The notes under the pieces were generated by a model that saw only the letters and a program-made list of their open reading frames with translations, was not told the origin of the DNA and searched no databases. From positions 1-14,045 of the forward strand of contig DIHJ01000073.1 in assembly GCA_002420105.1 (NCBI GenBank): a stretch of DNA of 14,045 nucleotides. Reading direction: 5' to 3'. Origin of the DNA: Nitrospira sp. UBA5699 (lineage in GTDB: Bacteria; Nitrospirota; Nitrospiria; Nitrospirales; Nitrospiraceae). The stretch's first letter is position 1. Every line of letters starts with the position of its first letter. A program made the translations under genes and the position numbers. Shown here one piece after another: positions 7,851 to 14,045 of the stretch.

Positions 7851-7919
7851 GCCCTGCTCCTGAACAATTTCGATCAGACCGACACACCCCTGGCACGCCC
7901 TACAATCTTGCCCCCGCCA

Positions 7920-8507
7920 CTAGGTGGAGGTGTTGAGGCGTTCAGAGAATGCCGCATACACCTTCCCCGCACGGCATGCCACATGAATGACGCCCGCGAC
8001 ACCAACATAGAACATGAAGGAAGAGAGGGATCGGGGGAAGTATCCCGCGAATCTCCCAGCGAATTCCTGCACGCTCGTCTGCTCGAAGCGTCCGGACAGA
8101 AAATAAAAGCCTCCGCTCGAAACCAGTTCGCAGACGGCGGTCCCGAGCAGCACGCTCATCGCCAGCGGGAACAGGGTCGCCGCGGCGTCGCGGTGATATC
8201 CGGCATACCAACGACCGGCGTACCAGAGTGCACCGTACGCCGGCAGCAGAAAGCCGTAGGCCGGACTGACGCAGAAGTTGCTCACCCCTCCCCAGGTGAC
8301 GGCGGCCACATCGAGCGCCGCCGCCTCGGCCAGCAACGCGGGAAAGACCCAGAGGGGCCGCAGATATACGCCGGCAAGGAAAAACGCGGCCCACGATGCG
8401 CTCGGCAGGTGATTGAGGGTCTCGAAATGATGGCCGCGTGTAGCCGCGATGAGGACGGCCAGCGCGATGCCGATACTGAGCTGTGTGCGAGAAGCGAGAA
8501 TAAGCAT
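7920..8507 (-). CDS. btuM: BtuM-like solitary cobalamin uptake membrane protein
   Basis: This 195-residue, strongly hydrophobic protein appears to have about six membrane segments. The loop GGVSNFCVSPAYGF carries Cys79. BtuM of Thiobacillus denitrificans is a solitary S-component-like protein in which Cys80 binds the cobalt of cobalamin and drives decyanation. His27, Asp66 and Tyr84 lie where, as I recall, BtuM ligand-contacting residues occur, one position shifted. The likely role is moving corrinoids across the inner membrane after BtuB. I start at the ATG at 8505-8507 because GGAGG lies eight bases upstream; the upstream in-frame ATG (8520-8522) overlaps that site. The gene is 69 bases from bluB. 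No BtuCDF or ECF energising genes are nearby. An alternative label is the related uncharacterised BtuN-type component, but the cysteine favours BtuM. Confidence 0.8.
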   Translation of the reverse strand: MLILASRTQLSIGIALAVLIAATRGHHFETLNHLPSASWAAFFLAGVYLRPLWVFPALLAEAAALDVAAVTWGGVSNFCVSPAYGFLLPAYGALWYAGRWYAGYHRDAAATLFPLAMSVLLGTAVCELVSSGGFYFLSGRFEQTSVQEFAGRFAGYFPRSLSSFMFYVGVAGVIHVACRAGKVYAAFSERLNTST

Positions 8508-8573
8508 AGTTGTACCCTCCATCCGATCAAAATGAATAACTGACTCCGCATCCCTTCCCTGAATCCGAGGCGC

Positions 8574-8783
8574 TTACGACTGATCGCCTCCCGCGCATCG
8601 AGGCCCCTCTTGTCCCGTCCGGACGAGGTGCAAGCAGGCGGGGCAGAGACAGTCCCGAAAACGGACCTCGATCCAATCCATTTGCGCCTCGGTGATCTCC
8701 ACCTGTCCGCACCAACACCGATAACCGCCGCACTCGAAGGTCTGCCGGCAACGCTCGCAGGTTTTGATGACCGGGCCTGTCAT
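8574..8783 (-). CDS. Small cysteine-rich CWC-family protein
   Basis: This 69-residue protein has eight closely arranged cysteines: Cys9, 12, 18, 23, 25, 45, 47 and 50, with a further Cys63. The pattern C-x2-C-x5-C-x4-CWC followed by DCLCPACL matches the cysteine-rich CWC family, small proteins of unknown function that probably bind metal, most likely zinc. There is no signal peptide or membrane segment, so it should be cytoplasmic. A GAGG lies about seven bases before the ATG. It is 37 bases downstream of cobO and 66 bases upstream of btuM, so it is likely cotranscribed. A link to cobalt or corrinoid handling rests on position only. Confidence 0.8.
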   Translation of the reverse strand: MTGPVIKTCERCRQTFECGGYRCWCGQVEITEAQMDWIEVRFRDCLCPACLHLVRTGQEGPRCAGGDQS

Positions 8784-8820
8784 GAGCCGACCTCATCACT
8801 GTGAACTGTTCTCCTGCCGG

Positions 8821-9420
8821 TCAGAACTCGACTCCTCGCTGGGCGGTGATGCCTTTTCGGAAGGGGTGTTTCACCTGTTTCATCTCAGTGACCAGATCGG
8901 CCTCATCCAGCAATTCCGGCGGCGCTCCCCTTCCGGTCATGACCACATGCTGCATGGCCGGGCGTTGATGCACGACCGGCAGGACATCGGTCAGACTCAC
9001 GTACTCGTGATGCAAGACAATATTGAATTCATCGAGGATTACCATGGCGTACGAGGGATCACAGAGAAATTCACACGCCTTCTCCCATGCGCGCTGCGCG
9101 AACTGGCTATCGCGTGCACGATCCTGGGTGTCCCAGGTGTACCCTTCCCCCATTCGGAGAAATGTCACACGGTCGCCGAACGACTGTAGCGTCCGCTCTT
9201 CCGCCGTATCGATCGCACCCTTGATGAACTGCACCACCGCCACGTTCATCCCATGCCCGATGCACCGGACAGCCATGCCGAGTGCAGCCGTGGTCTTTCC
9301 CTTACCGGCCCCCGTATAGACGATGAGCAACCCTTTCTCCTCCTGTGCAGCTGCAATCCGACGATCCACCGACGTTTTCAGCCGCTGCATCCTGGCTCTG
9401 TGCTCAGCCTGGTCCGTCAT
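8821..9420 (-). CDS. cobO: Cob(I)yrinic acid a,c-diamide adenosyltransferase CobO (CobA/BtuR type)
   Basis: CobO transfers the 5'-deoxyadenosyl group of ATP to cob(I)alamin or its precursors. The 199-residue protein has the family layout: a basic N-terminal helix, KGLLIVYTGAGKGKTTAALG with the P-loop at 36-44, VVQFIKGA, and VILDEFNIVLHHEYV, then VVMTGRGAPPELLDEADLVTEM near the end. This is the CobA/BtuR type, not the PduO or EutT type. The ATG overlaps the cobB stop as ATGA and has GGAGG six bases upstream. It can serve both newly made and imported corrinoids, which fits its place between cobB and the uptake gene btuM. Confidence 0.95.
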   Translation of the reverse strand: MTDQAEHRARMQRLKTSVDRRIAAAQEEKGLLIVYTGAGKGKTTAALGMAVRCIGHGMNVAVVQFIKGAIDTAEERTLQSFGDRVTFLRMGEGYTWDTQDRARDSQFAQRAWEKACEFLCDPSYAMVILDEFNIVLHHEYVSLTDVLPVVHQRPAMQHVVMTGRGAPPELLDEADLVTEMKQVKHPFRKGITAQRGVEF

Positions 9421-10817
9421 GGCGCACCTCCGAAATGGCTCGACCCCCGCGCAGCCGTTCGATGTGCGGCCGCGACCAGCGCCCTCGCGACGTGAGGCTG
9501 ACTGGCAAAATGCAGATGGGTGTAAAGGGCCACGGTATTCCGGACCATGAGCCCGTCGTGGCCTTTCGGTCTGCCTTGCGCATCGGCCAGCGTGCCGGCG
9601 TAGTGCAATGCCCCGTGAGGTTCGAGTGTGGAATAGTGGAACTCATGCCCGCGCACGGTGAGGCCGGAATCGCCAAGGATGCACGGGGATGCCAGCCGGA
9701 GCGTTCGGTATCCCAGCGTGAGTCCGGGCTTTCGCATGACGGCGTCCGCCGGGAACAATCCGACCATCTCATGCGACGTGCCGTCGAAATCCCGGATCGC
9801 CTCCGTGAGGTACATCAGGCCGCCACATTCCGCATAGATCGGTCCGCCTCGTTCGGCAAAGGTACGAATGGCCTGTCGCATCGGCATATTTGCAGCCAAT
9901 GCCTCGGCATGCAGTTCCGGATATCCTCCTCCCAGATACAGCATCTCCACATCCGGCAAGGCCTGATCGGTCACTGGCGAAAATCTCACGAGTTCCGCCC
10001 CCTCGGCTTCAAGCAACTCAAGATTGTCGGGGTAGTAAAAACAAAAGGCTGCATCCCGGGCGACGCCTATCCGGACGATCCGCTTCTGAGGCGCTACAAT
10101 GGACACACGTGGCCCCATCGGCAGCTCGCCGGCTGATCGGGCAAGAGCTTCCACGTGATCAAGGTCAATCGTCTCGATGGCTGCATGAGCCAGCCGATCA
10201 TAGAAGTCCGTCGCCCCCTGCTCATGCGCCGTCAGGAGCCCAAGATGCCGGTCCGGAATCGAGAGGGTAGGATCCGGCTTCAAGTACCCCGCGACGGTCA
10301 GGTTCGTTTCCGCTTCAATCGCCTGCTTCAACAGTCGGTAGTGTCCGTCGCTCCCGACCCGGTTCAACAGGACACCCTTCACAGGAACGGCAGAGGCGAA
10401 ATTGGCATATCCCCATGCCATCGCTGCAGCCGATCGCGCCATGGCGCTGGCATCGAGCACGAGGAGAACCGGCGCGGCGAGTTGTTGGGCTAACCCCGCG
10501 GTGCTGCCTGTCTCGTCGACCGCGGTGCTGCCGTCATACAGGCCCATCATTCCCTCGATGATCGACAGCTCTGCATCGGCGGCGGCAGAGGTCAGGATGT
10601 GTCGGTTCGTCTCCGGGGCGAGCATCCAGGTGTCCAGGTTCCGTGCGACCCGACCGGCAGCCCGCGCATGGTGACCGGGATCGATAAAGTCCGGACCGGC
10701 CTTAAACGGCTGCACGCGGCGGCCCCGAGCTTTCAAGGCCGCCAGGAGTGCCAGCGTCACCGTTGTCTTCCCCACTCCGCTGTGAGTCCCGGCTATGACG
10801 AGGCGTGGATAGCTCAC
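9417..10817 (-). CDS. cobB: (Hydrogeno)cobyrinic acid a,c-diamide synthase CobB/CbiA
   Basis: This enzyme amidates the a and c side chains of (hydrogeno)cobyrinic acid using glutamine and ATP. The 466-residue product has the P-loop GTHSGVGKT at 10-18, the FKAGPDFIDPGHH motif at 38-50 and EGMMGLYDG near 89-96 in the synthetase domain. The C-terminal triad-type amidotransferase domain has LGGGYPELHA (295-304), AECGGLMYL with the nucleophile Cys331, RGHEFHYS (389-396) and THLHF with His434. The start is a GTG at 10815-10817 with GGAGAGAGGA upstream, 17 bases after the btuB stop. Sequence alone does not tell the aerobic CobB from the anaerobic CbiA role, and no ring-forming genes are present to decide. 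It is the earliest pathway step encoded in the window. Confidence 0.94.
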   Translation of the reverse strand: MSYPRLVIAGTHSGVGKTTVTLALLAALKARGRRVQPFKAGPDFIDPGHHARAAGRVARNLDTWMLAPETNRHILTSAAADAELSIIEGMMGLYDGSTAVDETGSTAGLAQQLAAPVLLVLDASAMARSAAAMAWGYANFASAVPVKGVLLNRVGSDGHYRLLKQAIEAETNLTVAGYLKPDPTLSIPDRHLGLLTAHEQGATDFYDRLAHAAIETIDLDHVEALARSAGELPMGPRVSIVAPQKRIVRIGVARDAAFCFYYPDNLELLEAEGAELVRFSPVTDQALPDVEMLYLGGGYPELHAEALAANMPMRQAIRTFAERGGPIYAECGGLMYLTEAIRDFDGTSHEMVGLFPADAVMRKPGLTLGYRTLRLASPCILGDSGLTVRGHEFHYSTLEPHGALHYAGTLADAQGRPKGHDGLMVRNTVALYTHLHFASQPHVARALVAAAHRTAARGSSHFGGAP

Positions 10818-10834
10818 GGGTCCTCTCTCCGCCG

Positions 10835-12817
10835 TTAGTTGTACGTCACCCGCACACCGGCGAACACGGATCGGACTGGTGTGCCGAAGTTGAGGATTTC
10901 CTCGTATTGCTCATTGAACAGATTTTCGGCGCGCACGTAGGTCTGGACCCCTTTGACGACCTCGTAGGTCGCCGTCAGATTCCAGACATCGAAGGCCTTC
11001 AATTTCTGCAGGTTGTTCACGTCATCAAACCGTGAGCCCACGTAGCGGCCTTCCAACGTCACTCGCAGTGGCTCAATCGGCTGGTAACCGAGGATCAGGC
11101 TCCATTGGTCCACCGGCATACGCGGCGCCCGATTTCCCGCCTGCTGCAGCAGATTACGAGTCAGCGTATTGGTATATTGCACCTGCAGCTCCAGGCTCTT
11201 GATGCCAGGAAGGTCCCGCAGCACCACATACTTGACGCTGGCCTCCCACCCCTTGTTCCCGACGAGTCCGATATTTTGTGCGCAGAAGTTGGGGCCGAAT
11301 GGTCCGACCCCGCAGACCGTCGCGCTCTGTTGGGCCACGATTAAATCCCGATACCGGTTCCAGAAGTAGCTGGCGCTGAGCGTCAGCCGGTTGTCCAACA
11401 AATATTGATCGACCCCGGCATCCATGCTTTGACTGCGCTCCGGCTGGAGATTGGCATTGCCGAACCCGGGGAAAAACAGCTGATTGATGGTGGGGGTACG
11501 AAAGCCCGTTCCATAACTGGCCCGAATTTTGGTCCCGGTCTCCTGATGGAGGTAGCCGGCAGTGGCCCGGTAGGTCGTGGCGGTGCCGAACACATTGTAA
11601 TCGTCGACCCGCACGCCGCCGGTCGCAAACACGCGATCCCACAGATTCAGCTGGGCCTGGGCAAATCCCGCATGACTCGAGACGGTTTTATTGCTAAACG
11701 TGGTCGTGTTCATGCTGGTGTTGAGGTTCTCCCCCTGTTGATCGCGAAACTGGTATCCGGCGGTGAGCAACAAGGGTTTTCCGACCTGGAAGTTATGTTG
11801 CCATTCCACGCGATTGGCGAGCGTATTGATCTCCGAGCGGCTGCCGAACGGAGTCGACATCGCTCCGGTGAGCACGTTGCGCTGGGTGGTCCCGGGAGCC
11901 GATTCCAGAGTTTCCGTTTGACGAGACACGGTCAGCGACTGATTCCACCAATTCGTCACCGGCTGCTGATACGAGGCTCCATAGACAAATTGCTGGCTGT
12001 TGCTGAAAGCGCCCAACACGTCGAAGCCGGGCGAAAACCCGTTGTCAAAATCGACCCGCCCCTGCAGCAGGCGGAAGGTCACATCGAGTCGCCCGTCATG
12101 AGGCAGTGCCACGCCGATTCGCGTGGACGCCTGCCAGTTGTGAAACCCGTCTCGCTCCGACGCGCCACGGCGATAGTTCACCGCGGAGAAACCCGTGTAG
12201 TCCCATCGCGAGAGAGCCGCCGACACATCCACCGGTCCTTTCCGGCCGGACACCTGCGCCCCTTCTCGTATGGAGGAGAATGAACCATACTCGAAGAACC
12301 CGCTTGCCGACGGTGTCGCACCACCCTTTTTCGTGGTGATATTGATCACACCACCCATCGCGTCCGCTCCCCACAGCATGCTCTGGGCGCCACGCAGAAT
12401 TTCAATTCGTTCGATGTTGTCCGTCGTCAGGTTGGCGAAGTTAAAACTGCCCAACGTGGCGCTGTTCATGATGGCGCCGTCGATCAGCACCAACACTTGA
12501 TCGGCGTTGCTCCCCCTGATGCGCACCGTCGTGGACGTACCCGGGCCCCCGTTTGAGAAGACGGTGAGCCCTTGACTGAGCCGGAGCGCGTCCGCCACCG
12601 TCTTGATCTGCCGACGCTTCAGATCTTCTTCCGTGATGATCTCCACGGCGCTCGTGACGTGAGACACCGGGACCTCGGTCTTCGTGGCGGTCACCACGAC
12701 CTCCCGAGTTTCGAGCGGCTCGTCCGCCGACGCCAGGACTTGAGCCCGGGCTTCCATGACGCCATTCCCAAACCACACGATCGCACACACCACGACACAC
12801 CCTTCCCATCGCAACAT
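10835..12817 (-). CDS. btuB: TonB-dependent outer-membrane cobalamin receptor BtuB
   Basis: BtuB binds corrinoids at the cell surface and imports them through a TonB-driven beta barrel. The 660-residue product starts with a signal peptide ending near ARAQ (residue 26), followed by the TonB-box-like REVVVTATKTE at 38-48. The plug domain (about 50-165) has LSQGLTV, VRIRGSNADQVLVLIDG, IERIEILRGAQSMLWGADA and GGVINITTKK. The rest is barrel with alternating aromatic strands. It ends in RVTYN, so the last residue is Asn where barrels usually end in an aromatic. GGAGG lies five bases upstream of the ATG, and a cobalamin riboswitch directly precedes the gene. That riboswitch and the B12 operon behind it make a corrinoid substrate very likely. 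Confidence 0.92.
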   Translation of the reverse strand: MLRWEGCVVVCAIVWFGNGVMEARAQVLASADEPLETREVVVTATKTEVPVSHVTSAVEIITEEDLKRRQIKTVADALRLSQGLTVFSNGGPGTSTTVRIRGSNADQVLVLIDGAIMNSATLGSFNFANLTTDNIERIEILRGAQSMLWGADAMGGVINITTKKGGATPSASGFFEYGSFSSIREGAQVSGRKGPVDVSAALSRWDYTGFSAVNYRRGASERDGFHNWQASTRIGVALPHDGRLDVTFRLLQGRVDFDNGFSPGFDVLGAFSNSQQFVYGASYQQPVTNWWNQSLTVSRQTETLESAPGTTQRNVLTGAMSTPFGSRSEINTLANRVEWQHNFQVGKPLLLTAGYQFRDQQGENLNTSMNTTTFSNKTVSSHAGFAQAQLNLWDRVFATGGVRVDDYNVFGTATTYRATAGYLHQETGTKIRASYGTGFRTPTINQLFFPGFGNANLQPERSQSMDAGVDQYLLDNRLTLSASYFWNRYRDLIVAQQSATVCGVGPFGPNFCAQNIGLVGNKGWEASVKYVVLRDLPGIKSLELQVQYTNTLTRNLLQQAGNRAPRMPVDQWSLILGYQPIEPLRVTLEGRYVGSRFDDVNNLQKLKAFDVWNLTATYEVVKGVQTYVRAENLFNEQYEEILNFGTPVRSVFAGVRVTYN

Positions 12818-12822
12818 GCTCG

Positions 12823-12850
12823 CCTCCCTTATGCTCGAAGGGCTGAGCAG
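12823..12850 (-). promoter_or_regulatory. btuB ribosome binding site with candidate sequestering hairpin
   Basis: On the minus strand CCCTT (12842-12838) can pair with AAGGG (12830-12826), the latter running into the GGAGG that serves btuB. A competing pairing, TGCTC with GAGCA, overlaps the first, so two mutually exclusive structures are possible just after the riboswitch. There is no T-run here. The arrangement suggests translational control of btuB by the adjacent aptamer. The stems are short, so this is a suggestion only. Confidence 0.45.
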
Positions 12851-12856
12851 ATATGT

Positions 12857-13004
12857 CCGTCGGCTGGGTCTCCTGACTCGCGGATCATCGCGCGTCCGCG
12901 CCTTCCCATGTGCCTCGGCACACAGTGGCTCTTGTGCGGACTCACTCCCCGCTTACAGTGGCGGCACCGTGATGGCTTTTCACCATCTTCCCCGTCCCCG
13001 ACGT
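12857..13004 (-). promoter_or_regulatory. Cobalamin riboswitch 1 (btuB leader)
   Basis: Read on the minus strand, this has the conserved blocks of the cobalamin aptamer in order: GGGAAGATGGTGAAAAGCC, then GCCGCCACTGTAAGCGG, GAGCCACTG, TGGGAAGG and the B12 box GAGTCAGGAGACC followed by GCC. CGTCGG (13003-12998) and CCGACG (12863-12858) can close stem P1. It ends 40 bases before btuB and has no terminator after it, so translational repression of btuB by adenosylcobalamin is likely. I found no convincing promoter directly upstream, so it may be transcribed from the promoter before riboswitch 2. Confidence 0.93.
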
Positions 13005-13030
13005 GTACTCTGCGTGACTCCTTCCAACTG

Positions 13031-13594
13031 TCATAGCGCTGTACCCTGACGGCACGACAGGAGGACTGGGTACAAATCCGACCTGTTCCGATGATGACCG
13101 TTGCTCATTGGCACGACTGATATTGCGGCTGACGAAACGATCCCCTGATTTGCCCAGGCGATGATGTTCAGCCCGGTTGTCGAATCGCACGTGATCAAGG
13201 AGATGAAGCCGACCGCATTTGCTGCATCGATCGGCTTGAAGACAAGTTCGTGGAGCCGGATCCCTCCCCTCAAGATGCAGGACGAGGATTTCAGGACCGA
13301 AATCTGTGGACCTGGTGTTGGGACCACAAGCGAGGTGCGGCGGACTCCAACCGGGAATGGCGCAAGACCGCGCAGCGGTCGATCAATTCCTCGTGGAATC
13401 GGCTTCTCCGCGAGAGTCGATATCGATGATCTTACGGGCGTGGGCGTATGAAGAACGGTGATCGTCTTCTGAAAGCGGTCGACAAGGGCTCGTTGGGGAG
13501 CGGCGACGATTGGAGGAACAGAGGACGCGACCACCCTCGCAGAGAGCAGTCCGGAAAAGAGAACGCAACGCGGGAAAAGCCGGGTGCGGGACAA
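13031..13594 (-). CDS. Uncharacterised, possibly exported protein between two B12 riboswitches
   Basis: I do not recognise this 187-residue frame. It begins with a TTG (13592-13594) directly behind the riboswitch 2 terminator and ends 27 bases before riboswitch 1, filling the space between them. The first 25 residues look like a signal peptide: basic MSRTRLFPR, a hydrophobic stretch with LFSGLL, then small residues to ASS. The remainder is rich in Pro, Ser and Val with no clear motif. A GAGGG sits eight bases before the TTG, inside the 3' arm of the terminator. Support is position, frame length and signal-like start. Against it are the TTG start and lack of recognisable homology. It could be a degenerate gene or a noncoding leader. 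Confidence 0.4.
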   Translation of the reverse strand: MSRTRLFPRCVLFSGLLSARVVASSVPPIVAAPQRALVDRFQKTITVLHTPTPVRSSISTLAEKPIPRGIDRPLRGLAPFPVGVRRTSLVVPTPGPQISVLKSSSCILRGGIRLHELVFKPIDAANAVGFISLITCDSTTGLNIIAWANQGIVSSAAISVVPMSNGHHRNRSDLYPVLLSCRQGTAL

Positions 13595-13640
13595 AGAAAA
13601 AGCCCTCGGGGTCTACAAAAAAAATAAGACCCGGAGGACT
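13592..13640 (-). terminator. Intrinsic terminator downstream of riboswitch 2
   Basis: On the minus strand AGTCCTCCGGGTCT (13640-13627) pairs with AGACCCCGAGGGCT (13614-13601) through 14 positions with one G-U wobble and one C-C mismatch. The loop is a T-rich 12 bases and the stem is followed by TTTTCTTT. This is a strong rho-independent terminator about 60 bases after the riboswitch. The 5' arm CCGGGTCT is complementary over eight positions (one wobble) to AGACCTGG at 13714-13707 in the B12 box region, giving a ready antiterminator. Confidence 0.8.
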
Positions 13641-13699
13641 GCACCCAGCTCCTTCATCCTCGCCCCATTCCCCACCCCACGGGGGAACAGTGGTCTTGC

Positions 13700-13849
13700 T
13701 CTCCAGCCAGGTCTTCTGACTTCTGGATCACCCGACTGCCCGCGTCTTCCCATTCGCCCATGGCGAACAGTGACATTCTGGCGGGCGTCGTCCCCAGTTA
13801 CAGCGGCGGGACCGTGAGGGATTTACACCCTCTTCCCTTCGACCGGAGT
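13700..13849 (-). promoter_or_regulatory. Cobalamin riboswitch 2 (transcription-terminating type)
   Basis: The minus strand shows GGGAAGAGGGTGTAAATCC, CCGCCGCTGTAACTGGGG, GTCACTG, ATGGGAAGACG and the B12 box AAGTCAGAAGACCTGGCTGG, all in cobalamin aptamer order. CTCC (13848-13845) and GGAG (13704-13701) can form the base of P1. A sigma70-like promoter lies just upstream and an intrinsic terminator just downstream. This fits an off switch in which bound adenosylcobalamin locks the B12 box in the aptamer and lets the terminator form, while without ligand the B12 box region pairs with the terminator's 5' arm. Confidence 0.92.
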
Positions 13850-13864
13850 TGCTATGTGGGCGGG

Positions 13865-13894
13865 ACTCTAGAATGGAACGGGAAGGCTTGTCAA
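13865..13894 (-). promoter_or_regulatory. Sigma70-like promoter of riboswitch 2 / B12 operon
   Basis: A perfect -35 hexamer TTGACA (13894-13889) is followed after 18 bases by TAGAGT (13870-13865), which matches four of six -10 positions. Transcription would start around 13857-13858, just ahead of the first riboswitch stem at 13849. This is the only convincing promoter I see for the leftward operon. Confidence 0.6.
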
Positions 13895-14045
13895 GCACGG
13901 CAGCATCGGCATAATCTATGCCTGTGGTCTGCCGATACCGGTGGACACGCTCCTCTCGCTCAGTGATTGACAGTAGATTTTCCCTTGACGTCTCCCCCGA
14001 AAACGACGGCAACGGAAAACGAGAGTGGAATGACAGCTTCGGCGG
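13895..14045. other. Region upstream of the operon promoter, no gene seen
   Basis: I see no supported coding region here. The open frame that crosses it on the minus strand runs through the promoter and riboswitch 2 and is not credible. The only structure noted is the short inverted repeat GGCATA-ATC-TATGCC at 13908-13922, about 14 bases upstream of the -35 box. The neighbouring upstream gene lies outside the window. Confidence 0.5.

Noticed and set aside
382..12817. Long plus-strand open frames antisense to the B12 genes
   Set aside because: They arise from the high GC content of the opposite, clearly coding strand and match no protein family that I recognise.
12942..13190. 82-residue minus-strand frame with an ATG start overlapping riboswitch 1
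   Set aside because: It runs into the conserved aptamer core, so its sequence is explained by the RNA structure.
13161..13451. 96-residue plus-strand frame opposite the unknown ORF
   Set aside because: It lies antisense to the longer minus-strand frame, has no recognisable domain or clear ribosome binding site, and would run against all other transcription in the window.
13728..14012. 94-residue minus-strand frame at the right edge
   Set aside because: It spans the promoter and the body of riboswitch 2, with no motif; not credible as a gene.

Overview
This 14 kb window is almost entirely one leftward (minus-strand) vitamin B12 locus. Everything I can support as a gene is on the minus strand. 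The coding DNA is GC-rich. The outer-membrane TonB-dependent receptor with a signal peptide shows a Gram-negative envelope. A Nitrospira-like or proteobacterial host would fit, but no rRNA or other phylogenetic marker is present, so this is only a guess.

Transcription starts at the right end. A sigma70-like promoter (about 13865-13894) precedes a cobalamin riboswitch (about 13700-13849) and an intrinsic terminator (13592-13640). Next comes an unrecognised, possibly exported 187-residue ORF (13031-13594). A second cobalamin riboswitch (about 12857-13004) follows directly, then btuB. After btuB come cobB/cbiA, cobO, a small cysteine-rich CWC protein, btuM, bluB, cobQ/cbiP, cobU, cobT, cobS, cbiB, cobD and cbiZ. 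Gaps are small, and eight junctions are four-base ATGA or GTGA overlaps, so this looks like one long operon.

Functionally the operon joins uptake, salvage and the second half of B12 synthesis. BtuB would import corrinoids across the outer membrane, and BtuM, a solitary S-component-like protein with the diagnostic cysteine, is the candidate inner-membrane step. CobB, CobO and CobQ take (hydrogeno)cobyrinic acid to adenosylcobyric acid. CobD and CbiB attach aminopropanol phosphate. CobU, CobT and CobS assemble the nucleotide loop. BluB makes the lower ligand 5,6-dimethylbenzimidazole. CbiZ strips cobinamides back to cobyric acid, so foreign corrinoids could be remodelled. No corrin-ring methyltransferase, cobalt chelatase, BtuCDF ABC transporter or alpha-ribazole phosphatase gene is in the window.

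The left edge (1-381) is AT-richer and holds a REP-like palindrome, a tRNA-like sequence fragment and at most a weak terminator, with no convincing gene. The most unusual part is the right end: two B12 riboswitches in series, apparently of different mechanism, bracketing an unknown ORF.
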